Counted from the first letter of the stretch, positions 43,583 through 52,325 are shown. The stretch is DNA of 54,928 bases from an uncultured Bacteroidales bacterium (GCA_945827785.1 CALZOR010000002.1:1-54928), one strand, 5' to 3'. Notes: generated from the letters alone by a model not told the origin. Program-made: numbers and translations.

Positions 43583-44698
43583 ATGCCGTTGCTGGAAAAA
43601 ATAGTGATTTCCGATTTCAGGAACATTGTCCTGCAGGAACTCGAGTTCTCGCCCAATGTCAACTGCATCAGCGGTAACAATGGCGAGGGCAAGACCAATC
43701 TGCTGGATGCAATCTATTATGTCTCAATGACAAAGAGTGCATTTGCTTCCACTGACAGGTTCAATTTCCGCCATGGCACGGGAGAGTTTACCATCGCCGC
43801 AACATGCAGGATGGAAAACGGTCTCCAAAGCAGGTTTTCAGTAAAGGTCAATTCCAACGGAGAAAAGAAACTCCGGTGTGATGACAAACCTTATTCCAAG
43901 GTGTCCGATCACATCGGAGTCCTTCCTGTCGTTCTCGTTTCCCCGTCCGACAGCTCGATGGTGAGCGATTCGGCTGAGGAAAGACGCAAGTTCGTCAATT
44001 CGGTCCTTTCCCAGATGGACAGGAAATATCTGTCTGACCTTCAGCAGTATAACCGTCTTCTGATGCAGAGGAACCGCATGCTCAAGGACAGTTTTCCTGA
44101 CCGGTCCCTGCTTGAGGTTGTGGATATGAGGATGGCTGCTCTTGCAGAGCCGGTTTACAAGGCAAGGCAGGAATTTGTAAGGCAGCTGAATCCTCTCGTC
44201 GCCGAGTACTACGGACAGCTTTCCGGAGCAGGCGAGCAGGTCAGCATTCACTACGAGTCGGACCTTGACAAGGCTCCGCTGGATGAGCTGCTTGCTTCCA
44301 CCTATGACAGGGACATGGCCCTGAGATACACCTCGAGCGGTGTCCAGAGGGATGATTTCATCTTCCAGATGGACGGGTGGCAGATAAGAAGGTGCGGCTC
44401 GCAGGGACAGCAGAAGTCCTTCCTTGTTTCACTCAAGTTTGCCCAGTATGAAATCATGAAGCGCAACTGCGGCTTTGCCCCGACCTTGCTTCTTGACGAT
44501 GTGTTTGACAAACTGGACATGGGACGCATATCCAATCTGCTCAGGATGGTATCTGCGCGGGATTTTGGCCAGATATTCATTACAGACAGCAACAAGGTAA
44601 GGCTCAAGAGCATTGTGGACGGCCTTACACAGGACAGGACTTACTATGAAACTTCAGCCGGAACATTCAGGAGGATCGAGGATGGAATACAGGAATAA
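43583..44698 (+). CDS. recF: DNA replication and repair protein RecF
   Basis: A 371-aa ABC/SMC-like ATPase that helps load RecA at gaps and stalled forks. Walker A is GNNGEGKTNLLDAIYYVS near 31-48; the signature-like CGSQGQQKSFLVSLKFAQ near 273 and Walker B LLLDDVFDKLD near 304 are intact. RecF here is not beside dnaA or dnaN but is followed by a DciA-like gene that overlaps its 3' end. It starts 15 bases after the glucosidase stop. Confidence 0.96.
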   Translation: MPLLEKIVISDFRNIVLQELEFSPNVNCISGNNGEGKTNLLDAIYYVSMTKSAFASTDRFNFRHGTGEFTIAATCRMENGLQSRFSVKVNSNGEKKLRCDDKPYSKVSDHIGVLPVVLVSPSDSSMVSDSAEERRKFVNSVLSQMDRKYLSDLQQYNRLLMQRNRMLKDSFPDRSLLEVVDMRMAALAEPVYKARQEFVRQLNPLVAEYYGQLSGAGEQVSIHYESDLDKAPLDELLASTYDRDMALRYTSSGVQRDDFIFQMDGWQIRRCGSQGQQKSFLVSLKFAQYEIMKRNCGFAPTLLLDDVFDKLDMGRISNLLRMVSARDFGQIFITDSNKVRLKSIVDGLTQDRTYYETSAGTFRRIEDGIQE

Positions 44699-45023
44699 GG
44701 GCAGGATGTCCCGCAAGGAGGCAGTCGGGATGGAAGAGCTGATCAGCCAGTACATCCGTTCGATGAAACTCTCTTCCGGACTCAACAGGCAGAGGGTGTT
44801 CGCTGCCTGGAACGAGGTGTCAGGAGCTTCGGCATACACGGTGTCGCAGTTTTTCAGGAACGGGGTGCTTTATTGCAGCCTCAGTTCCTCGATGCTTCGC
44901 AACCGTTTGTATTTCATGAAGGACGACCTAGTGAAACTCATCAATGAAAGGCTCTCGCAAGATGAACTTTTCACTCCCGCCCCTGACGGCAGAAACTATG
45001 TTAAAGACATTGTGCTTAAATAA
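44682..45023 (+). CDS. DciA-like protein (DUF721)
   Basis: A 113-aa small basic protein of the DUF721 family. Members named DciA help load the replicative helicase DnaB. The core VFAAWNEVSGASAYTVSQFF and the later LYCSLSSSMLRNRLYFMKDD show the KH-like DUF721 pattern. The ATG at 44682 overlaps recF by 17 bases; another ATG at 44706, after the recF stop, would also give a complete domain. The coupling to recF supports a replication role. A short palindrome starts five bases after the stop. Confidence 0.85.
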   Translation: MEYRNKGRMSRKEAVGMEELISQYIRSMKLSSGLNRQRVFAAWNEVSGASAYTVSQFFRNGVLYCSLSSSMLRNRLYFMKDDLVKLINERLSQDELFTPAPDGRNYVKDIVLK

Positions 45024-45027
45024 TTTA

Positions 45028-45048
45028 AGTTTCGCATGTTGCGAAACT
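45028..45048. repeat. Compact TTTCGCA palindrome
   Basis: AGTTTCGCA (45028-45036) and TGCGAAACT (45040-45048) are perfect 9-bp arms around TGT. The arms match the outer arms of the two 57-base elements downstream. It could end recF/DciA transcripts, though no T-run follows. Confidence 0.6.
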
Positions 45049-45081
45049 ACCATATTTAGAGACCTTTAGGTCGTGGGTAAG

Positions 45082-45102
45082 TCCCTTCCCCGGGGGAAGG
45101 GA
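45082..45102. repeat. GC-rich perfect palindrome
   Basis: TCCCTTCCCC-G-GGGGAAGGGA pairs over 10 bp around a single central G. It lies in the 190-base non-coding stretch between the DciA-like gene and pdxB, which also holds GACC/GGTC near 45061-45072 and the TTTCGCA elements. Confidence 0.6.
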
Positions 45103-45146
45103 TTTAGGGATGGGTCCTCGTTAAAAGGGAAATGTGCGTGGGGAAG

Positions 45147-45203
45147 AAGTTTCGCAAGCGGCACAACCTTCAGGACCAGAATAAAATATAACTTGCGAAA
45201 CTT
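45147..45203 (+). repeat. 57-base hairpin element, copy 1 (upstream of pdxB)
   Basis: Arms AAGTTTCGCAAG (45147-45158) and CTTGCGAAACTT (45192-45203) pair perfectly over 12 bp around a 33-base interior that starts CGGCACAACC and contains TCAGG. It ends 11 bases before the pdxB ATG. A second copy of the same length lies before the DUF4301 gene, with about six differences, all in the interior. Confidence 0.8.
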
Positions 45204-45214
45204 GAGTGATTACT

Positions 45215-46246
45215 ATGAGGATAGTGGCAGACAAGAATATCCCTTTCCTTGAAGGCGTTTTCGAACCGTACGCCGACGTGGTATATATCAATGGAAAGGA
45301 GATAAACAGAGACGACATCATAGATGCAGATGCGCTTATTATCAGGACAAGAACCAGGTGCAATGCAGACTTGCTTGACGGAACGAAAGTCCGTATGATA
45401 GCAACTGCTACAATCGGAACCGACCATATAGATTTCGACTACTGCAACTCGCATGGAATCGAAGTGCATAATGCCCAGGGCTGCAATGCCGGCGGTGTCA
45501 TGCAATATGTATTTTCTGCAATGTACGGAGTTGCGGCGAGGAAAGCCATGAACATTGAGGGCGCGACCCTCGGCATTGTCGGAGTCGGCAATGTCGGAGG
45601 ACTGGTTGAGAAGATGGCCCGCTATCTGGGATTCAAAGTCTTGCTTTGTGACCCTCCGCGTGCTGAGAAGGAGGGCCCAGATGCTTTCTGCTCCCTTGAT
45701 TTCCTGCTTGAGAACTCACAGATAGTCACAATGCATGTCCCTCTTGATGAGACCACCAGGGGAATGGCCTCGGCAGACTTTTTCAGCAAAATGCGTCCGG
45801 GTGCGATGTTCATCAACGCCTCCCGTGGCGAAGTCGTTGATGATGAAGCACTTCTGGAGGCCATTGACAAGCTCGGAGCCGTCATCATTGATACATGGAA
45901 CAATGAACCGGACATAAACAAGGAACTGATGAAGAGGGTGGATATCGCGACACCTCATATCGCAGGATATTCTCTTCAGGGGAAACAGAATGGTACGGCT
46001 TCTGCTGTACAGGCAGTTGCAAGGCATTTCGGCATCGAGCCTCTGTATGATTTCAGGCCTGAGGCCGAAAGCATGGACCACGAACCTGTAAAACTTGAGC
46101 TTTCAGGTAAAACTCAGGGCGAAATTGCCGCTGTTTTCCAATATAATTATCCTATCTTTACGGATGATTTCCGATTCAGGCTTGAACCGGACAGTTTTGA
46201 GAAGATGAGGTCTGAATATTCATACAGAAGGGAAATTTACATATAG
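45215..46246 (+). CDS. pdxB: Erythronate-4-phosphate dehydrogenase
   Basis: PdxB oxidises 4-phospho-D-erythronate in the DXP-independent branch of pyridoxal 5'-phosphate synthesis. The 343-aa protein is a D-2-hydroxyacid dehydrogenase with Rossmann motif GIVGVGNVGG near 114-123, catalytic Arg (NASRGEVVDD), Glu (NNEPD) and His in TPHIAGYSLQGK, the last being characteristic of PdxB. The C-terminal dimer domain is shortened and ends SYRREIYI. A GTG at 45206 is in frame, but the ATG at 45215 is preferred as it lies clear of the hairpin element. No other pdx genes are in the window. Confidence 0.93.
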   Translation: MRIVADKNIPFLEGVFEPYADVVYINGKEINRDDIIDADALIIRTRTRCNADLLDGTKVRMIATATIGTDHIDFDYCNSHGIEVHNAQGCNAGGVMQYVFSAMYGVAARKAMNIEGATLGIVGVGNVGGLVEKMARYLGFKVLLCDPPRAEKEGPDAFCSLDFLLENSQIVTMHVPLDETTRGMASADFFSKMRPGAMFINASRGEVVDDEALLEAIDKLGAVIIDTWNNEPDINKELMKRVDIATPHIAGYSLQGKQNGTASAVQAVARHFGIEPLYDFRPEAESMDHEPVKLELSGKTQGEIAAVFQYNYPIFTDDFRFRLEPDSFEKMRSEYSYRREIYI

Positions 46247-46304
46247 GACCGTATAAAACCATATATAGACAAATATAAACCAGAAACCACAATAACCATG
46301 ATTT

Positions 46305-46361
46305 AAGTTTCGCAAGCGGCACAACCCTCAGGTTCATAATAAGTTATAACTTGCGAAACTT
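46305..46361 (+). repeat. 57-base hairpin element, copy 2 (upstream of DUF4301 gene)
   Basis: The same arms AAGTTTCGCAAG (46305-46316) and CTTGCGAAACTT (46350-46361) enclose a 33-base interior CGGCACAACCC... related to copy 1. It lies 28 bases before the DUF4301 ATG and in the same orientation as copy 1. Confidence 0.8.
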
Positions 46362-46389
46362 GAGACCATAATAATAAAACTATAACACC

Positions 46390-47970
46390 ATGTTTACAAA
46401 GGAAGACATCGCTCAGATTGAGGGCCGCGGTTCCTCAGTCCAGACAGTAAAAGAGCAGATTGAACGTTTCAAACAGGGATTTCCCTGGCTGAAGATTGTT
46501 GCTCCTGCAACTCCGCAAAGAGGAATAGAAGTCCTCGATGACGAGGCTGCAGACAAGGCGGTAAAATATTATGAATCTGCAAAAATCGACGGCAAATGCA
46601 AGTTTGTCCCAGCTTCAGGTGCGGCTTCACGTATGTTCAAGGACCTTTTCAGCGGGCTTGATGCACTCGAAGCAGGAAAGACCCTTGCTCCTGATTCTCC
46701 GGCTGCAAGATTTGTTTCTCAAATCTGTTCATTCGCATTCTACACTCCGGAACTTTTCGGGGAGAAACCATGCGAATGTCCTGAGTACCAGAAATCCGTT
46801 CTGGGCAAGACCCTCAGGGCAGAAGGCCTTGGCTATGGTTCAAAACCTAAGGGTGTGTTGAAATTCCATAAATATGCAGACGGTGAAGTTCGTACTGCTT
46901 TTGCCGAGCATCTCGTTGAGGCTCAGAACTATATGCGCAACGAAGACGGAAGCGCCAACCTTGTCGTGACGATTTCTCCTGAACACAGGCAGCTTTTCGA
47001 AGATGCTTATGCCGCTGTCAAGGATGAGTATGAGGCACGTTACGGCGTGAAATACAATATCAGCTTCACCTATCAGGACAAGGCAACCGACACGATTGCA
47101 GTGGATGTGGAAAACCGTCCTTTCAGGACTGAGACCGACTCACTGCTTTTCCGTCCTGCTGGACATGGTGCCCTCATCTACAATCTCAACAATATCGAGG
47201 AAGAAGTCGTTTCAATCAAGAATATTGACAATGTCGCAAATGAAAGACTGCTTCCTGAAACTGCAAAATGGAAGAAGGTTCTCCTCGGAAGGGCTCTTGA
47301 GCTCCGTGACCAGATCTTCGGCTATCTGAAAGAGCTTGATATTGCAACCAATGCAACTGTAGGAAAGGTTGTCAATGCAGATCTTCCAGGTCTTGTCGGC
47401 ATGGGAAGCGATGATATCTATCAGAGCGATGCCGTTCAGAATCTGTGCAACGACATCGAGGCATTCCTTGACAGCCAGCTCTGCATCAAGATGCCTGTAG
47501 CTGCTGACTGCAAGAAGAGGGTTGAGGCCCTTCGAGCAAAACTCAACCGTCCTATCAGGGTCTGCGGTATGGTCAAGAACCAGGGTGAGCCGGGCGGCGG
47601 TCCTTTCGTAATTGCAGAGAAAGACGGCTCGACATCGCTTCAGGTGCTCGAAAGCGTTCAGATCAACATGGAAGACGAGCAGGCTCGCGGTGCACTTGCT
47701 TCTGCAACCCACTTCAATCCGGTTGACCTTGTATGCTGTCTGCATGACTACAAGGGAGAAAGCTTCGACCTTCTCAAATATGTTGATCAGGATGCAGGAT
47801 TCATCAGCTCTAAGAGCTATCAGGGCAGGGAATTGAAGGCGCTTGAGCTTCCTGGACTCTGGAACGGTGCGATGAGCAACTGGAACACCTTGTTCGTGGA
47901 AGTTCCGCTTGCTACATTCAATCCTGTGAAAGTTGTGCTTGACCTTCTCCGTCCTGCACACCAGAACTGA
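46390..47970 (+). CDS. DUF4301 family protein
   Basis: A 526-aa cytosolic protein of a Bacteroidota family with no known function (DUF4301, identified from memory of its signature). The N-terminal IEGRGSSVQTVKEQIERFKQ and the motif KFVPASGAASRMFKDLF near 75-92 are typical. The latter resembles the glycine-rich nucleotide loop of sugar nucleotidyltransferases, and the later KNQGEPGGGPFVIAE and HFNPVDLVCC are also conserved-looking. A nucleotidyltransferase-like reaction is an inference. It is preceded by a 57-base hairpin element as is pdxB, and its 3' end overlaps the convergent methyltransferase gene by 53 bases. Confidence 0.8.
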   Translation: MFTKEDIAQIEGRGSSVQTVKEQIERFKQGFPWLKIVAPATPQRGIEVLDDEAADKAVKYYESAKIDGKCKFVPASGAASRMFKDLFSGLDALEAGKTLAPDSPAARFVSQICSFAFYTPELFGEKPCECPEYQKSVLGKTLRAEGLGYGSKPKGVLKFHKYADGEVRTAFAEHLVEAQNYMRNEDGSANLVVTISPEHRQLFEDAYAAVKDEYEARYGVKYNISFTYQDKATDTIAVDVENRPFRTETDSLLFRPAGHGALIYNLNNIEEEVVSIKNIDNVANERLLPETAKWKKVLLGRALELRDQIFGYLKELDIATNATVGKVVNADLPGLVGMGSDDIYQSDAVQNLCNDIEAFLDSQLCIKMPVAADCKKRVEALRAKLNRPIRVCGMVKNQGEPGGGPFVIAEKDGSTSLQVLESVQINMEDEQARGALASATHFNPVDLVCCLHDYKGESFDLLKYVDQDAGFISSKSYQGRELKALELPGLWNGAMSNWNTLFVEVPLATFNPVKVVLDLLRPAHQN

Positions 47971-49345
47971 GACATCTGCGGCCGACAATGAGCAGAGGAC
48001 CTGCCTTGTCGGCTTTCAGACAGAAAATATGGAAATCATCGGCCCGCACTGATACGTATGCTTCGGCATCGTTCCTGCGGGTCGATTTTTTTAGCTTCTT
48101 TCTTTCTGCCTGGAGGATTTTCCTGTAGGTTTCAGTGTCGGCAGGCAGGTTGCGGGCCGTGATGTCCGCTTTCGGGAAGTCCACTGCCGCTTGCCTCAGG
48201 GCTCCTTTGTCCAAGGCCTCGCAGCGGAGTATTTCAAAGATTTTTCCCAGCCCTGAATATTCGGCACACTGCTGATGAGTGCCTATGTAATAGTGAGTTG
48301 AGACACCTGTCTTGAACATCCCTCCTCGTGCTGAAACAAGGCTGAATGCTCCGGCCTTCATCAAAGCCTTTCCAGGCTCAAACATCCATCTCTGATTGAA
48401 GTTTCTGTCTTCCTGAATTCTTCTTACAGCATTCTCGCTCAGAATAGCAGGGCATACCGTTTTCTCTTCCTCCGGCGTGAATTCAATTACGGATTCACCT
48501 TTGTGCCCGAGTTCCACAACTTTAACGGTGTAGTTTCCCGTCCACTCCCTGTCCATCCAGATAAGGAGTTCCTTGCATTCTCCTCCGGCGCCTATTACAT
48601 GAACCTGCCTGCAACCTGGTCCGAGGCGACTGCACACCATGCTGATGTCTGCCATGGGGGAGAGTTTCAGTAGGATGTGCCTGCTGACGGCGAATAATTC
48701 CTCTTTAAGGGAAAGTATGTCCGGGGAACATTCCTCGATAAGGAATACTTTCCTTCCTGATTCAGAGCGCCTTGCAGGGTCGGCAAAGATGATGTCAGGC
48801 TTGAATGCTCCGAGGATTTCTGCTGTCGTTGCAAGGTTGCCGGACTCTGCATCTTCCTGCTTCGCCTGGCACTCTGGTATTATGCATCTGTTGCTGAACT
48901 TGATGTTGCTGGCTCCGAGAATCCTGAAATTGTGTTCCGCTGCCATGCAGAGAACGGTCTGCATCTCGTTATACAGCACCTCAGAGGCTTCCATCGAGAA
49001 ATACCAGGTATCCACGCCCAGCCCTCCTGTAAGGTCTGCAATACGAAAAGGCTTTCCACCGGCTATCAGGGCTGCAAGTCCGGCTTTATACCTGCCTGTC
49101 AGGGTACTGCTGCATTGTTCGGCGGAAAGTTTTGCCGGGAATATCATCCGGGGCTCTCCATACCATTGGGGCATTTTGTCCTTCAGCTTCCTGCGGCTTT
49201 CCAATGTATTTATTGCCAGGTCAATATCTATGTCCTTCAATTTCCCTTTTCCCAGGGCGAGACTTGTGGGGTCCGCTTCAGGATGTTCGCAGACGAAGCG
49301 TATCGTATTTTCCAGAATTTCTGGTGATGGAAATTGAAGTGACAT
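47918..49345 (-). CDS. Class I SAM-dependent methyltransferase with THUMP-like C-terminal domain
   Basis: A 475-aa predicted methyltransferase. The SAM-binding motif IADLTGGLGVDTWYFS lies near 97-112, and PDIIFADPARR near 178 matches the catalytic DPxR motif that conserved Bacteroidota proteins of this type share. The C-terminal part (about 370-460: KADITARNLPADTETYRKIL) resembles a THUMP-like domain. Substrate, probably a nucleic acid, is not established. The frame extends to 49417, but the ATG at 49345 begins the conserved LQFPSPEILENTIRF segment. The last 17 codons run antisense into the DUF4301 gene and look non-conserved (SSGVQDGEGQAQLSQD). Confidence 0.82.
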   Translation of the reverse strand: MSLQFPSPEILENTIRFVCEHPEADPTSLALGKGKLKDIDIDLAINTLESRRKLKDKMPQWYGEPRMIFPAKLSAEQCSSTLTGRYKAGLAALIAGGKPFRIADLTGGLGVDTWYFSMEASEVLYNEMQTVLCMAAEHNFRILGASNIKFSNRCIIPECQAKQEDAESGNLATTAEILGAFKPDIIFADPARRSESGRKVFLIEECSPDILSLKEELFAVSRHILLKLSPMADISMVCSRLGPGCRQVHVIGAGGECKELLIWMDREWTGNYTVKVVELGHKGESVIEFTPEEEKTVCPAILSENAVRRIQEDRNFNQRWMFEPGKALMKAGAFSLVSARGGMFKTGVSTHYYIGTHQQCAEYSGLGKIFEILRCEALDKGALRQAAVDFPKADITARNLPADTETYRKILQAERKKLKKSTRRNDAEAYVSVRADDFHIFCLKADKAGPLLIVGRRCLSSGVQDGEGQAQLSQD

Positions 49346-49395
49346 TTGAATTGTATGTTTTTTATCTATATTTGATATTTTCCAATTATCTGTTA

Positions 49396-49403
49396 CAAAA
49401 TTA
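49396..49403 (-). promoter_or_regulatory. -7 box of the methyltransferase gene
   Basis: CAAAATTA reads TAATTTTG on the minus strand. It would give a leader of about 44 bases. The region is A/T-rich, so a chance match is possible. Confidence 0.35.
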
Positions 49404-49427
49404 CTCAATTTATCCAATAATTATCAT

Positions 49428-49435
49428 TATATTTG
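49428..49435 (+). promoter_or_regulatory. -7 box of the phosphohexose mutase gene
   Basis: TATATTTG is a perfect match, with a leader of about 87 bases before the ATG at 49529. No -33 match was noted. Confidence 0.45.
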
Positions 49436-49528
49436 TTCGGATGGATACAAATGACCATCTATTGCATCGGCTTTCCATTTTGTAAAGCCATGGACCGGGA
49501 CCAATAATAACAATAAATACTAAACTAT

Positions 49529-51187
49529 ATGGAAAAAGATTTCAGACAAGTAGCCCAGAGCTGGCTGGACGGCAACTTTGACCAGCAGACTAAAGACCAG
49601 GTAAGGGACCTTATGGCAAACCCTGTTGCACTCGAGGATGCATTCTACCGCAATCTTGAATTCGGTACAGGCGGTCTTCGCGGAGTTATGGGTGTAGGAA
49701 CCAACCGTATGAACAAATACACAGTAGGCATGGCAACCCAGGGCCTTGCCAACTACATGAAAGCCAACTGCAAAGGCGACCTGTCTGTCTGCATATCTTT
49801 CGACAGCCGCAATAACAGTGAGTATTTTGCAAAGATTACTGCCGACGTGCTTTCTGCAAATGGAATCAAGGTCTATATCTTCGATTGCCTTCATCCGATT
49901 GCCCTCATGAGCTTCTCGGTCAGGACAAAGAAAGCTACCGCAGGTATCATGATCACTGCATCGCACAACCCTAAGGAATACAACGGATACAAGGTGTTCT
50001 GGTCTGACGGAGCTCAGGTCATTTCTCCAGTTGACAAGGACATCGTTGCCGAGGTTGCAAAAATCACCGACCCGTCGATGGTCAAGTTCGAAAGGGGAGA
50101 GAACGCTGCACCGATTGAGGTCATGAGCCATGAAATGGATGAGGCTTATCTCAATGCTGTTTCAACCCTCATGCTTTCTCCTGAGTCACGCGAGCGCCAT
50201 AAAGACATCAAGATTGTCTATACTCCTATCCACGGTTCAGGTGTGAGCATCATTCCTGAGTTCCTCGCAAAGCTCGGTTTCGAGAACATCTACCATGTTC
50301 CTGAGCAGGATGTAGTCGATGGAAACTTCCCTACAGTTGATTCACCTAACCCTGAGGAGCCGGGTGCTCTTGCAATGGCCGTTGAGGTTGCAAACCGCGA
50401 GGGCGCAGACGTTGTGATGGCAACAGACCCTGATGCAGACCGTCTTGGAATCGCAGTCCGCGACAATGAAGGCAAGATGGTTCTTCTCAATGGAAACCAG
50501 ACCGCTTCAATCCTTACATACTACATCCTCCGTCGTTGGGACGAGCTCGGCAAACTTGACAGTACAAAATATTGCGTGAAGACCATCGTTACCACAGAAC
50601 TTATCCGCGCAATTGCTGCCAAATATGGTGTGAAGGTTTACAATGTCCTCACAGGATTCAAGTGGATTGCCAATATCGTCAAGGAGAACGAAGGCAAGGG
50701 CGAGTTCATCTGCGGAGGCGAGGAAAGCTACGGCTTCAATATCGGCGAGTTTGTACGCGACAAGGATGCTCCTATTTCATGCGCCATGGTTGCAGAATGC
50801 GCTGCATGGGCAGCTGACCAGGGCAAGACTCTCTATCAGCTCCTTCAGGACATCTATGCTGAGTTCGGCTACTACAAGGAGTCGCTCATTTCAGTTGTAC
50901 GCAAGGGCAAGGCCGGTGCAGAGGAGATTGCAGCAATCATGACCAACTACCGCAACAACCCTCCTAAGGAGATGGCCGGTTCACCTGTCGTTAAGGTTAT
51001 CGACTACAGCAAGCCTGAAACTACGGGCCTTCCAGCATCGAATGTCCTTCAGTTCTATAACGAGGCCGGTGACGTCGTAACGGTACGTCCTTCAGGTACG
51101 GAGCCTAAGATTAAGTTCTACTTCGGTATCAAGGGGTCTGACGCCGATGCCAAAAATGAGGTTCTCCGCGCTCAGTTCGGAAAATAA
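49529..51187 (+). CDS. Phospho-sugar mutase (phosphoglucomutase/phosphomannomutase)
   Basis: A 552-aa alpha-D-phosphohexomutase that moves phosphate between C1 and C6 of a hexose, most likely glucose, linking glycolysis to glycogen and cell-envelope sugars. The four domain signatures are present: phosphoserine loop TASHNP near 144, metal loop DPDADR near 303, sugar loop GGEESYG near 397, and phosphate loop RPSGTEPKIKF near 520. Length fits the PgcA-type branch rather than GlmM. The gene is monocistronic with a strong terminator. Confidence 0.95.
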   Translation: MEKDFRQVAQSWLDGNFDQQTKDQVRDLMANPVALEDAFYRNLEFGTGGLRGVMGVGTNRMNKYTVGMATQGLANYMKANCKGDLSVCISFDSRNNSEYFAKITADVLSANGIKVYIFDCLHPIALMSFSVRTKKATAGIMITASHNPKEYNGYKVFWSDGAQVISPVDKDIVAEVAKITDPSMVKFERGENAAPIEVMSHEMDEAYLNAVSTLMLSPESRERHKDIKIVYTPIHGSGVSIIPEFLAKLGFENIYHVPEQDVVDGNFPTVDSPNPEEPGALAMAVEVANREGADVVMATDPDADRLGIAVRDNEGKMVLLNGNQTASILTYYILRRWDELGKLDSTKYCVKTIVTTELIRAIAAKYGVKVYNVLTGFKWIANIVKENEGKGEFICGGEESYGFNIGEFVRDKDAPISCAMVAECAAWAADQGKTLYQLLQDIYAEFGYYKESLISVVRKGKAGAEEIAAIMTNYRNNPPKEMAGSPVVKVIDYSKPETTGLPASNVLQFYNEAGDVVTVRPSGTEPKIKFYFGIKGSDADAKNEVLRAQFGK

Positions 51188-51206
51188 TAAATCCCATAAA
51201 TAAGAT

Positions 51207-51241
51207 GAGGGTGACTAAAAGTTCAATTTTTAGTCACCCTC
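51207..51241. terminator. Bidirectional terminator between mutase and VOC genes
   Basis: GAGGGTGACTAAAA (51207-51220) pairs perfectly over 14 bp with TTTTAGTCACCCTC (51228-51241). It sits between the stops of convergent genes. Confidence 0.85.
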
Positions 51242-51251
51242 TCGTTTGTTA

Positions 51252-52325
51252 TCATTTTGTTTCGATGAATCGAAGACATTTCAGAATCCAGGCCGGAAGC
51301 GGCTTGCTGTCATCCCTCTTTTCGAGATTGAGGTAGATGCCCAGCTTCTTGATAATCGGAATCTTGAATGTCTCAACGAACTCAATCAGAGTGCCGTCCG
51401 GATCCTCGATATAGGTGAAATGACCATTGGCCTCGCCCATCTTGAAATCACGGCCGCCGTCGCAGACGAACTTGTGTCCGAGAGCCTCACTGGCCTTGCG
51501 AATCTCTTCCATATTGCGGATGTCGAAGCAGAGATGGATGAATCCCGGGTCGCCCCAGAGTCTGCCTTCATACAGCTTGCGAGCAGATGGAACTCCTTCT
51601 CCTTCAATTCTTTGGACAAGCTCGATATGTGAGGTTCCAAGCACCTGCGAAAGCGGGCCTTCAATAGGTTTCGACCTGGTAAGCATGACCCTGCGAACTT
51701 TGTACTGGCCGCCCGGAATGCATTTCAAATCCTCGAAAACTCCTGTCACATCGTACTCCACCTTGTCGTAATCCATGATGCTTGAGTAGAAGCGAATAGA
51801 TTTGTCCATGTCCGAAACGCCGAGCATCGCGCCGTTGTTTCCGCCTGTTGTCTTGCCTCTGTCGAGGAAAATATAATCGTCAGATTCAATGTCGAAGATA
51901 TTGTCCCACGGGTCACGGATGAAGAAATGCTCTTTTCCCGAAGGAGCCTTGCAAGGCTCGCAGAGAATGTTCACACCCTTTGATTTCATCCTGTCATAAG
52001 CAGAGCGTACATCACGGGCTTTTACTTTGCAGGCAAATATTCCGAGGTCTCCCACCTCCGGCGTGAACTTCACATAGTTGAGTTCCCTTCCGCGTGGTTC
52101 CCATACCTCGAATCCGCCACCGCCCTGAAGATTGATTACGAGCACGGCATATCTTGGCTGAGGCTTTCCTCCGGTGTAAGGAAGCATTCTTTCTGCAACT
52201 CCCTCATCACCAACCATTTTCACATCTACTCCGAATATGTCACGGTACCATGCCCAGCATTTGTCTGCATCGTTCACGCCGATACCTACCTGCTGGATTC
52301 CGCATATTACTTTTCTTTTTGCCAT
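51252..52325 (-). CDS. VOC superfamily protein with two glyoxalase-like domains
   Basis: A 357-aa protein of the vicinal oxygen chelate fold. The first domain (about 5-145: GIQQVGIGVNDADKCWAWYR ... FIRDPWDNIFDIES) and second (about 165-320: AMLGVSDMDKSIRFYSSIMD ... YIEDPDGTLIEFVE) both show the His/Glu metal-ligand positions of glyoxalase/dioxygenase families. Two joined modules are typical of ring-cleaving dioxygenases and some isomerases; the reaction is unknown. It is the last gene of the purC operon, 23 bases after the SDR gene, with a strong terminator behind it. Confidence 0.82.
   Translation of the reverse strand: MAKRKVICGIQQVGIGVNDADKCWAWYRDIFGVDVKMVGDEGVAERMLPYTGGKPQPRYAVLVINLQGGGGFEVWEPRGRELNYVKFTPEVGDLGIFACKVKARDVRSAYDRMKSKGVNILCEPCKAPSGKEHFFIRDPWDNIFDIESDDYIFLDRGKTTGGNNGAMLGVSDMDKSIRFYSSIMDYDKVEYDVTGVFEDLKCIPGGQYKVRRVMLTRSKPIEGPLSQVLGTSHIELVQRIEGEGVPSARKLYEGRLWGDPGFIHLCFDIRNMEEIRKASEALGHKFVCDGGRDFKMGEANGHFTYIEDPDGTLIEFVETFKIPIIKKLGIYLNLEKRDDSKPLPAWILKCLRFIETK

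Noticed and set aside
46270..46277. TATATTTG on the minus strand facing back into pdxB
   Set aside because: It would only make antisense RNA to pdxB, and the surrounding DNA is A/T-rich, so a chance match is likely.
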